The position numbers were made by a program, and so were the translations under genes. A DNA stretch of 6,484 nucleotides from JBDHTO01 sp039808665 (GTDB lineage: Bacteria; Pseudomonadota; Alphaproteobacteria; Paracaedibacterales; JAKBAR01). The notes below the pieces were generated by a model that saw only the letters and a list, made by a program, of their open reading frames with translations, was not told the DNA's origin and did not search any database. Positions 1-5,495 of this stretch are shown piece after piece. The DNA lies in assembly GCA_039808665.1 (NCBI GenBank), contig JBDHTO010000070.1, positions 1-6,484 of the forward strand, written 5' to 3'. The stretch's first letter is position 1. The number at the start of each line of letters is the position of its first letter.

Positions 1-363
1 ACAGGAAAAATTTATCAATTGGTAAAGGACGAAGATCGCGCATGGCACGCCGGAGTCAGCACATGGAAGGATGAGGAAAATCTTAACCATACTTCCCTGG
101 GGATTGAGCTTGATAACAATGGCGTTGAACCCTACTCAGAGATTCAAGTAGAAATGCTTCTTAAACTGCTTCAAACTCTTTGTGAGAAACATCAAATTCT
201 TAAAGACAATATCCTCGGTCATCAAGACATTGCACCAGAGAGAAAAATCGATCCCGGCAAACATTTTCCCTGGGAACGATTATATAAGAAGGGATTCGCC
301 CTTGAACGCCTCGACGAGCCTACTCAGAGGAAACCTTCGCTGATGACACAACAACGTGATTAA
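1..363 (+). CDS. N-acetylmuramoyl-L-alanine amidase (AmpD/AmiD type, Amidase_2), 3' part only
   Basis: The frame is open from base 1, so the gene begins upstream; 120 C-terminal residues are visible. This family cleaves the bond between N-acetylmuramic acid and L-alanine in peptidoglycan or its anhydro-muropeptides, using a zinc ion. The visible part begins inside the domain (GKIYQLV, then RAWHAG at residues 13-18). It contains SLGIELDN with the likely catalytic Glu36, and GHQDIAPERKIDPGKHFPW at 73-91. That last motif supplies zinc ligands His74 and Asp84 and the conserved Lys82; the first zinc His must lie upstream. Whether it is cytoplasmic (recycling, AmpD) or exported (AmiD) depends on the missing N-terminus. 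From memory, alphaproteobacterial homologues often sit next to a DnaJ-like gene, which cannot be checked here. About 20 residues after the domain (from roughly residue 100) are poorly conserved-looking. The last 44 bases overlap the convergent membrane-protein gene. The TTG at base 19 is an internal Leu codon, not a start. Confidence 0.93.
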   Translation, partial: TGKIYQLVKDEDRAWHAGVSTWKDEENLNHTSLGIELDNNGVEPYSEIQVEMLLKLLQTLCEKHQILKDNILGHQDIAPERKIDPGKHFPWERLYKKGFALERLDEPTQRKPSLMTQQRD

Positions 364-1204
364 AAACTGCCGAGGTTGAGTACTCTCCACCCGCCTTTTT
401 CATAACATAAACAAAGCAGTTTTTCCCCTTTGCCTTGTGCTGTGTATAACCTCTGATGCGTTGCCCATCTTTGGGATCGGATTCAAAAGTTGCACAAATC
501 TGAAAGCTTTTTCCATCTTTAACGCGATACTCTAGGTCAGCGGAAATCGTTTTGGGAAGGGATCCATGGGCATCATGTTGTTTTTCAACATCACGCGCAA
601 CATCATTAATATGCTTCACCAACATTTGATCACGATAAATAGAACGCATCATCGAAGGAGGAGAGTATTTCATCGTCAATCCCACACCAGATACAACCCC
701 CATCAGCATTACAAAAGCGACCAAGGCTCTGTACCATAACTGTGATGCAATGGAAAAGCGTGCCTCGGCATAGGAAAAAACCGCGCCCATCCCTGTAAAG
801 ACAAGCATCACCAATATTTTTAGAAGGGAGACAAAATCATTTTTCCCACTAAAATAGCCATATACAACGCTTGTAATATAAATAATGAAAGCAATTAAAA
901 AGACAAAAAGTACAACTTTTAAAAACAGCTTGTGATTTCCCTCTTTAATACGATCGGGAATCTTTTTGTAGGCCCGTGTCAAGTACATATAGCAAATGAA
1001 AAAGACAACAACCATCACAAGTGCGCAAGAAAGACTAACCGCATATTCCTTTCCAAGGGGAAAACTAAACTCCGGTATTAACCCGTAAACATCCTCGATC
1101 CAAAAATAAAAAATGTTGGAAAGCGCAAAGCCGGTACTCGCAAAAGCAAGCATACACAGTGCATACATAAAACCAAAAAAATGGTAACCACTTTCTTTTT
1201 TCAT
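320..1204 (-). CDS. Five-helix membrane protein resembling DUF5671, with C-terminal soluble domain
   Basis: This is a 294-residue protein of unknown function. Numbered from the ATG, hydrophobic segments lie at about 14-36, 53-77, 92-116, 124-146 and 158-178. A hydrophilic tail of about 110 residues follows. The first four helices, ending in a FSYAEAR stretch, resemble DUF5671 membrane domains. The tail has the pattern I remember from DUF5671-containing proteins: a short helix (VKHINDVARDVEKQH), then GSLP, then EYRVKDGKSFQICATFES at 225-242. Cys237 and Cys263 are the only cysteines in the tail. The family match is from memory, not a search. I chose the ATG at 1204-1202 because AAGG lies 7 bases before it; a TTG seven codons upstream has no comparable site. 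It is the third gene after cheY and the cheZ-like gene (41-base gap), so it is probably co-transcribed. That hints at, but does not show, a link to motility or envelope sensing. Its 3' end overlaps the convergent amidase gene by 44 bases. Confidence 0.85.
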   Translation of the reverse strand: MKKESGYHFFGFMYALCMLAFASTGFALSNIFYFWIEDVYGLIPEFSFPLGKEYAVSLSCALVMVVVFFICYMYLTRAYKKIPDRIKEGNHKLFLKVVLFVFLIAFIIYITSVVYGYFSGKNDFVSLLKILVMLVFTGMGAVFSYAEARFSIASQLWYRALVAFVMLMGVVSGVGLTMKYSPPSMMRSIYRDQMLVKHINDVARDVEKQHDAHGSLPKTISADLEYRVKDGKSFQICATFESDPKDGQRIRGYTQHKAKGKNCFVYVMKKAGGEYSTSAVFNHVVVSSAKVSSE

Positions 1205-1211
1205 TTTTTTA

Positions 1212-1215
1212 CCTT
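1212..1215 (-). promoter_or_regulatory. Ribosome binding site of the DUF5671-like gene
   Basis: AAGG on the minus strand, 7 bases before the ATG at 1204-1202. It supports that ATG over the in-frame TTG at 1225-1223. Confidence 0.6.
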
Positions 1216-1245
1216 GAGGAATCAATTATACGGCTTCACTATTAC

Positions 1246-1617
1246 TTAAAGCGTTGATTTAAGCAAGCGCTCCACATCTTCTTGGGAAAGACCTCGGCCT
1301 GCACGCTGTGGACCGCTTTGCAGATCTTCTAAACGTGGCTCCAGAGAAGATTCTGTAATGTCAGACACATGAAATTGAGACTGGAGAGTTTCCCGCAGAC
1401 TATCAATAATTTTCCGTAACCTCTGACTATTCAGGTCATGAAAATTACAATTTTCCAAAATATTTCCTACAACCTCTTGAATTTCAGGCATATTTTGAGA
1501 AAGCCTGCTAAGTCGCTCACAACTTGCAAGGATGTTGTTGGCAGAAACTTCCAAGTGCTGATCAATGGTATTAAGCTCCAAATACCACTCTTTCATACTC
1601 TCTTTCTCAAACGTCAT
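1246..1617 (-). CDS. cheZ: Short CheZ-like CheY-phosphate phosphatase
   Basis: This 123-residue protein likely speeds dephosphorylation of CheY-P in the cytoplasm and so ends the flagellar motor signal. Residues about 6-42 and 44-82 look like two long amphipathic helices, as in the CheZ hairpin that dimerises into a four-helix bundle. The second helix carries NCNFHDLNSQRLRKIIDSL (57-75), matching the CheZ signature (A/C)xFQDxTGQRIxK. Asp61 and Gln65 keep the D-x3-Q spacing of the catalytic pair (Asp143 and Gln147 in E. coli CheZ), although the usual TG between them is NS here. A likely disordered linker (about 85-107) leads to GLSQEDVERLLKSTL at the C-terminus. That tail resembles the CheY-binding C-terminal peptide of CheZ and the CheY-binding N-terminus of FliM. 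E. coli CheZ is 214 residues, so this form is much shorter. The ATG has GGGAG 7 bases upstream. It lies 43 bases after cheY, in keeping with enzyme and substrate made from one transcript. Confidence 0.83.
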   Translation of the reverse strand: MTFEKESMKEWYLELNTIDQHLEVSANNILASCERLSRLSQNMPEIQEVVGNILENCNFHDLNSQRLRKIIDSLRETLQSQFHVSDITESSLEPRLEDLQSGPQRAGRGLSQEDVERLLKSTL

Positions 1618-1624
1618 CCCTTAA

Positions 1625-1629
1625 CTCCC
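1625..1629 (-). promoter_or_regulatory. Ribosome binding site of the cheZ-like gene
   Basis: GGGAG on the minus strand, 7 bases before the ATG at 1617-1615. It is the clearest Shine-Dalgarno match in the window and fixes the start of the short CheZ, arguing against a longer protein with an upstream start. Confidence 0.65.
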
Positions 1630-1660
1630 TCATGAGTCTTATATGTTTTTGTCTTCTTGA

Positions 1661-2044
1661 CTAAAATTCGCCTAAAACAGCTGTCAGCTTACTTTTCAGT
1701 GTTTGGGCGTTAAAAGGCTTTACGATGTAGTTTGTCACACCCGCTTGCTTTGCAATCACAACATTCTCGATCTTGCTCTCAGCGGTTACCATGATAAAAG
1801 GAAGCTCCTTAAGCGTGATATCGCTTCTCACAGCTTTTAAAAGATCAAGACCACTCATAGGCTCCATATTCCAATCTGAAATAATCAGATCGAATTTTCC
1901 CTGTTTCAATTTTTCAAGTGCCATTGTTCCATCTGTCGCCTCTTCAACATGATGAAATCCCAGCTGCTTAAGAAGATTTCCAATAATCCTAAGCATCGTT
2001 TTATAATCATCGACAATTAAAACCTTAAGGCTTCCAATGTTCAT
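1661..2044 (-). CDS. cheY: Chemotaxis response regulator CheY
   Basis: A single-domain receiver of 127 residues with no output domain. When phosphorylated by CheA, CheY binds the flagellar switch protein FliM and changes rotation. Every key residue sits at the same number as in E. coli CheY: acidic Mg2+ ligands Asp12 and Asp13, phospho-acceptor Asp57 in ISDWNM, Thr87, switch residue Tyr106, and Lys109 in the KPF motif. The match of DWNM and Tyr106 favours a true motor-binding CheY over a generic receiver. It is first in the leftward cluster, 43 bases ahead of a CheZ-like phosphatase gene, which supports the chemotaxis assignment. No CheA, CheW or flagellar gene is in the window. The ATG has only a weak purine tract (GTGAG) about 9 bases upstream. 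A CtrA-like sequence lies just ahead of the gene. Confidence 0.93.
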   Translation of the reverse strand: MNIGSLKVLIVDDYKTMLRIIGNLLKQLGFHHVEEATDGTMALEKLKQGKFDLIISDWNMEPMSGLDLLKAVRSDITLKELPFIMVTAESKIENVVIAKQAGVTNYIVKPFNAQTLKSKLTAVLGEF

Positions 2045-2068
2045 GGCAAAGAACTCACAACCTGCTAC

Positions 2069-2083
2069 TTAAAAACTATTCAA
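2069..2083 (-). promoter_or_regulatory. Possible CtrA-like binding site upstream of cheY
   Basis: On the minus strand this reads TTGA-N7-TTAA, one base from the alphaproteobacterial CtrA consensus TTAA-N7-TTAA. It ends 25 bases before the cheY ATG. CtrA controls flagellar and chemotaxis genes in many alphaproteobacteria, so the location is sensible. Such short AT-rich patterns also arise by chance, and I see no convincing -10 box at a matching distance. Confidence 0.25.
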
Positions 2084-2166
2084 ACACAAATCCCTTAAAA
2101 AAGAGTAAATAGGCACAAAAATCTCAAAGCGCTCTGTATTTTCTGGGCATTTAGGTGTATGTCTAT

Positions 2167-2188
2167 GGAAAGGTAGATTTTTATGTAA
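2167..2188 (+). promoter_or_regulatory. Shine-Dalgarno-like GGAAAGG followed by an AUG-UAA start-stop, just before hisC
   Basis: GGAAAGG (2167-2173) lies 9 bases before an ATG at 2183 whose next codon is TAA (2186-2188). The hisC ATG follows at 2195, 21 bases from the purine tract, which is too far for normal use. Ribosomes could load at the minimal ORF and reinitiate at hisC 6 bases after its stop codon. Alternatively, the TATGTA at 2182-2187 may be a -10 box giving a nearly leaderless hisC mRNA. The sequence arrangement is seen; both roles are inferred. Confidence 0.3.
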
Positions 2189-2194
2189 AATGCT

Positions 2195-3277
2195 ATGCTC
2201 CCTCGTACAAATATCTTGAAAATTTCACCTTATATTGGTGGTGACATCACTCCTCCTGGGATGCATCGTCGTATCGTTCTTGCGTCAAATGAAAGCCCCC
2301 TCGGCCCTTCACCTCTTGTCCTGGAACATCTTAAAAAGGATCCGATTTCCCTTTCGAGTTATCCAAGCGGCGGTGCTCACAAACTCCGCCAAGCTATTGC
2401 TCAGGTTCATCAACTCAATGTGGATCAAATCATTTGTGGCAATGGATCCGAAGAAGTGATTCACATGCTCGCCCAAACTTTTACAGAAAAGGGAGATGAG
2501 GTTGTTTCTCCCCAATATGGGTTTATGGTTTACCGCATTGCAACCCTTGCCGCCAATGCAACCCCTGTATTTTACACACAAAAAAATCTGGATCATCAGG
2601 TTGATGAAATTCTGAATGTTGTCACACCCCATACAAAACTGGTTATTCTTGACAACCCAGCAAATCCACTGGGTTGTATCATGGGTAAAGATGAGATGCT
2701 TCGCCTGCGCAAAGAACTTCCGGAACACATTTTTCTTGTGATTGATGATGCCTATAGTGAGTTTGTAGAAGATCCTACTTATGAAAGTGGCCTCACCCTT
2801 TTTAAAGATCACCGCAATGTTATGGTGCTACGTACATTTTCCAAGGCTTATGGACTTGCGGGACTTCGTATTGGTTTTGGGCATACCGCAAACCATGAGA
2901 TTTTAGACGCCATGAATCGCATGCGCGCTCCCTTTAATGTCAATGCTATGGGCCAAGAGCTTGCATCCGTAGCCGTTCATGATCAAAGCTGGGTCAAAAA
3001 ACTCAAAAATCACAACACAGCATGGATTAACTACACACGGGACAATATAAAACAACTTGGGTTTGAAATTCCTCCCAGCTATGGGAACTTTGTCCTTTTC
3101 CATACAGGCTCAGAAGAAAACGCTCAAAAAATCTATAGGTATCTAGGAGAACAAGGCATTATGACCCGCCCTGTTACTGGATACGGCCTTAAAGCGCATC
3201 TGCGTGTATCCATTGGAAAAGGGGATGAGATGGAGGAGTTTATTTCTCTTCTTCAAAAAGTGGCGCAAACACTTTAA
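2195..3277 (+). CDS. hisC: Histidinol-phosphate aminotransferase (PLP-dependent, class I/II fold)
   Basis: This 360-residue cytoplasmic enzyme, of usual family length, likely transfers an amino group between glutamate and imidazole-acetol phosphate in histidine synthesis. Lone HisC copies in alphaproteobacteria often also serve phenylalanine/tyrosine synthesis. The N-terminus (PYIGGDITPPG, then LASNESPLGPSP at 29-40) is typical. Other landmarks are SSYPSGG with Tyr56, GNGSEEVI (82-89), Asn157, VIDDAYSEF with Asp184 facing the PLP pyridine nitrogen, TFSKAYGLAGLRIG with PLP-binding Lys217 and Arg225, and LRVSIG with substrate-carboxylate Arg337. The usual NPNNPTG loop is NPANPLG (154-160), a mild divergence. 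The start is fixed because the only in-frame codon upstream that matters is the TAA at 2186; no Shine-Dalgarno lies at normal distance. It is divergent from cheY. Its stop codon overlaps the end of the convergent heparinase-like gene by 4 bases. No other his or tyr gene is nearby, so the exact substrate is uncertain. Confidence 0.92.
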   Translation: MLPRTNILKISPYIGGDITPPGMHRRIVLASNESPLGPSPLVLEHLKKDPISLSSYPSGGAHKLRQAIAQVHQLNVDQIICGNGSEEVIHMLAQTFTEKGDEVVSPQYGFMVYRIATLAANATPVFYTQKNLDHQVDEILNVVTPHTKLVILDNPANPLGCIMGKDEMLRLRKELPEHIFLVIDDAYSEFVEDPTYESGLTLFKDHRNVMVLRTFSKAYGLAGLRIGFGHTANHEILDAMNRMRAPFNVNAMGQELASVAVHDQSWVKKLKNHNTAWINYTRDNIKQLGFEIPPSYGNFVLFHTGSEENAQKIYRYLGEQGIMTRPVTGYGLKAHLRVSIGKGDEMEEFISLLQKVAQTL

Positions 3278-4791
3278 GCACCGCGGAAACTCCACTTAAT
3301 TTCCATCTCTCTTTGGGGAAAAAGTTGAATCAGGGCAAAAATGACGGGATGCCGAGCGCCAAAGGCATTAATGTAATCCGTTGTCACGCCGTCTACCCCT
3401 GAAAAGGTCACGGTATGACGATCCCCTTTTTTAGAAGTGAGAATAACCGCTTTTTTAGAGGGATGCGGTTCCACCTTAAAATCAGGATGCACCACAAAAC
3501 GAAGGGCACAAAACCCAGGGTCCATAGACATAACACGATCACTTCCACGCAGATCGACTTCCTCCGTTAGATACAGTTGTCGCATATGTCGGTACCGCGT
3601 ATCCTGCAACTCACACTCAAGGTATGCGTGATCCTTTTCACTATATTTACTGACAAGAGATTGATGTCGACTCAAAATGGGTTTTTTCTTATCGGTTTCC
3701 AAAATAATATCCGAGGAAGTAATAATCCGCTCTTTCCCAATAGACCATTCAAAATAAAGATTTCCTGTGGATTGAGATAAAAAAGTGGACGGTTTCGTCT
3801 TCATCAAGATCATACTGTTATTCAGGAGCATACGCTCAAATCCTGCGTGCTCAGATCGTTGCGGTCCGCGTGCTCTCGCTTCAGAGAGGGAAAGAACAGC
3901 ATCAATATGATGGGTGGACGCAATATCCATACCACTCAGGAAAGATAGCTTTCCATCACCGTGCCTTAAAAGCCTTAAAGGAGGGGTCACTTTTTCAATA
4001 AAATGTTGGATTTTATCCGCGGCTCCGGGATCTTGACAAATTCTCAAAAAATTTCGGATTTCGATAAGGTCACAAGCCAGACGAAACTGAATATCCACAC
4101 GGCCTTCTTTATTAAAGCCGTCACTAAAAAGAATCTGGGTCAACACTTTTGTCAGTCGACTTAGAAGTGCAGCCGTTTTACGGCGACTTTCTTCATAGGC
4201 CAAGCTTGAAAGGATGGCCCCCTTCAAAACACAAACCGTATCAAAACTTGGACTCATCTTAGAAGGAAGCCAGCGCAGCTTCACACACTCACGAAAAAGG
4301 AATTTATGAAGAATGTTCAAGAATCGATCATCCGCACTTTGTGCATAAAACTCATACATTCCAAGGGCATTCGCTAAACGAAGTGCTGAAAGCTTTGGTG
4401 ACCTCAGATGTTTAGGCATTTTGCGTTGATATACAATCCAGCTTTGGATCATATAACGTGCAAACCTTCGACTTTTGTTGTCGCCTACGGAACGAAGATC
4501 CCTTAAGAACTCAAAAGTTGTGAAATAAGCATCATCCTGCACGATATCTTGCCACCAAAAATCAGGTGTCATTTTGGGATGAACGTACTTTCCGTACCGA
4601 TCAAGCGTGTATATGCCTCGTTGAATATCTCCTGGCCAAGGAAGGTTAGGTATTCTAAGGAGAGGCCGCACTTTTTTCAGGGAAACGAAAATGTCCAAAA
4701 TTTTGCTGTGATAAAGGGTCAAAAACCAGGAAGTTTTTTCTTGCTGTCCTGGTTTTTTCAAAGCTTTTTTTTGAAAAAACGTCAACTTCAC
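3274..4791 (-). CDS. Heparinase II/III-like protein
   Basis: A 505-residue protein of the polysaccharide-lyase-like heparinase II/III group, probably acting on an envelope polysaccharide; the substrate is unknown. No signal peptide is evident. The N-terminal part (about 50-275) has the helical-toroid landmarks WPGDIQRGIYT (52-62), TFEFLRDLRSVG (92-103), and SDGFNKEGRVDIQFRLACDL (223-242), where relatives have a DGGHxSRxP-type motif. RHGDGKLSFLSG (276-287) starts the C-terminal beta-sandwich domain. LYFEWSIGKERI (345-356) and LRFVVHPDFKV (430-440), equivalent to the RFHLHP motif, confirm it. The segment where relatives carry an AHST-like motif is shortened and altered; HQSL at 376-379 may be what remains, so catalysis is uncertain. 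Relatives are usually somewhat longer (about 550-600). It starts with GTG inside the rpe stop (GTGA, 4-base overlap), implying translational coupling. From memory, alphaproteobacteria often have purH next; here convergent hisC follows instead. Confidence 0.85.
   Translation of the reverse strand: MKLTFFQKKALKKPGQQEKTSWFLTLYHSKILDIFVSLKKVRPLLRIPNLPWPGDIQRGIYTLDRYGKYVHPKMTPDFWWQDIVQDDAYFTTFEFLRDLRSVGDNKSRRFARYMIQSWIVYQRKMPKHLRSPKLSALRLANALGMYEFYAQSADDRFLNILHKFLFRECVKLRWLPSKMSPSFDTVCVLKGAILSSLAYEESRRKTAALLSRLTKVLTQILFSDGFNKEGRVDIQFRLACDLIEIRNFLRICQDPGAADKIQHFIEKVTPPLRLLRHGDGKLSFLSGMDIASTHHIDAVLSLSEARARGPQRSEHAGFERMLLNNSMILMKTKPSTFLSQSTGNLYFEWSIGKERIITSSDIILETDKKKPILSRHQSLVSKYSEKDHAYLECELQDTRYRHMRQLYLTEEVDLRGSDRVMSMDPGFCALRFVVHPDFKVEPHPSKKAVILTSKKGDRHTVTFSGVDGVTTDYINAFGARHPVIFALIQLFPQREMEIKWSFRGA
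4752..4780. repeat. Perfect 11-base inverted repeat inside the start of the heparinase-like gene
   Basis: Arms GTTTTTTCAAA (4752-4762) and TTTGAAAAAAC (4770-4780) are exact reverse complements around a 7-base loop. The repeat begins 11 bases into the coding strand of the heparinase-like gene (codons about 4-14). An RNA hairpin here would be AU-rich and of modest stability. It could affect initiation or re-initiation at the coupled GTG start, or be a by-product of lysine/phenylalanine-rich coding. Confidence 0.6.
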
Positions 4792-5444
4792 AGGGAACCA
4801 CTTTTCTTTAAGCGTTGAACACCCTCTTTCATCTCTTTTTGTTTAAAAAGATAGCTCCCTGAAACAAGAATAGTTGCCCCCGCTTTCACAACAGGCCCTG
4901 CTGTCACGTCATTGATACCCCCATCCACGGAAATCTCCACGGGGTGATTTTTGAGTCGAGATAAATCCTTGATTGCTTTTATTTTCTCCAAGGACTCAGG
5001 AATAAATTGTTGCCCCCCAAACCCTGGATTCACACTCATAACCAAGACAAGATCGAGCATGTGAAAAATTGGTTCAATCAGAGAAATAGATGTTCCTGGA
5101 TTAAGGGAGACCCCAACTTTTTTTCCCTTTGAGCGAATAAACGCCAAACTCCGATGGAGATGTTTTGTCGTTTCTGGGTGAATGGTGATCATATCGCTGC
5201 ACGGGGCATACATCTCAATAAAGCGATCTGCATCCTCAACCATAAGGTGGACATCAAAAGGAAGAGAAGAATCCTTCTTAAGGGCCATAATGATGTCTGG
5301 ACCAAAGGTCATATTGGGAACATAGTGACCATCCATCACATCAATGTGCACAAAATCCGAACCACTTTTGTGAATACGTGCAAGATCTTCCCCCAAACAA
5401 GCGGGATTCGCAGATAACAACGATACCGAGACTTGCACGGTCAT
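4788..5444 (-). CDS. rpe: Ribulose-phosphate 3-epimerase
   Basis: A 218-residue cytoplasmic TIM-barrel enzyme that interconverts D-ribulose 5-phosphate and D-xylulose 5-phosphate in the pentose phosphate pathway. The length is normal. The signature motifs are in order: VHIDVMDGHYVPNMTFGP (32-49), FDVHLMV (63-69), TIHPET (87-92), LNPGT (114-118), VMSVNPGFGGQ (135-145), VDGGIN (173-178) and VSGSYLF (194-200). Metal ligands His33, Asp35, His66 and Asp174 are all present, with Asp35 and Asp174 as the acid/base pair. The phosphate-binding VAGSAIF motif is VSGSYLF here, with Gly-Ser kept. The ATG start lies 51 bases from the divergent ligA start and has only a weak GG upstream. Its TGA stop overlaps the GTG start of the heparinase-like gene, so the two form a coupled pair. 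The same pairing is, from memory, common in alphaproteobacteria. Confidence 0.97.
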   Translation of the reverse strand: MTVQVSVSLLSANPACLGEDLARIHKSGSDFVHIDVMDGHYVPNMTFGPDIIMALKKDSSLPFDVHLMVEDADRFIEMYAPCSDMITIHPETTKHLHRSLAFIRSKGKKVGVSLNPGTSISLIEPIFHMLDLVLVMSVNPGFGGQQFIPESLEKIKAIKDLSRLKNHPVEISVDGGINDVTAGPVVKAGATILVSGSYLFKQKEMKEGVQRLKKSGSL

Positions 5445-5483
5445 GAATTTTTTGCCAGTGTATGTGAGATCTTATTTCCAATT

Positions 5484-5489
5484 TATAAT
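5484..5489 (+). promoter_or_regulatory. Perfect TATAAT -10 box for ligA, implying a leaderless transcript
   Basis: The consensus hexamer ends 6 bases before the ligA ATG, so transcription would start at about the A of that ATG. At 16-19 base spacing there is no good -35 match; TTGCCA at 5452-5457 is too far (26 bases). There is also no Shine-Dalgarno at a useful distance, which fits a leaderless mRNA. The position and sequence are seen; activity is inferred. Confidence 0.45.
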
Positions 5490-5495
5490 GTTTCT

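Noticed and set aside
19..21. TTG as a possible start of the amidase
   Set aside because: Conserved family residues (GKIYQ) run in frame upstream to the window edge, and the first zinc-binding His and the domain start are still missing.
378..385. GAGTACTC palindrome near the amidase end, considered as a terminator
   Set aside because: It has no loop, is not followed by a T-run at the right distance, and lies in the coding sequence of the membrane-protein gene.
1223..1225. TTG start for the DUF5671-like protein, seven codons upstream of the ATG
   Set aside because: The AAGG site is placed for the ATG at 1204-1202, and the extra residues are not needed for the first membrane helix.
2128..2133. 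AGCGCT palindrome within an imperfect CAAAGCGCTCTG in the cheY-hisC gap, considered as an operator
   Set aside because: It is short, imperfect beyond six bases, and matches no operator that I recognise.
2309..2812. Open frame of 167 codons on the minus strand inside hisC
   Set aside because: It is antisense to well-conserved HisC motifs, has no ribosome binding site that I can see, and gives no recognisable protein.
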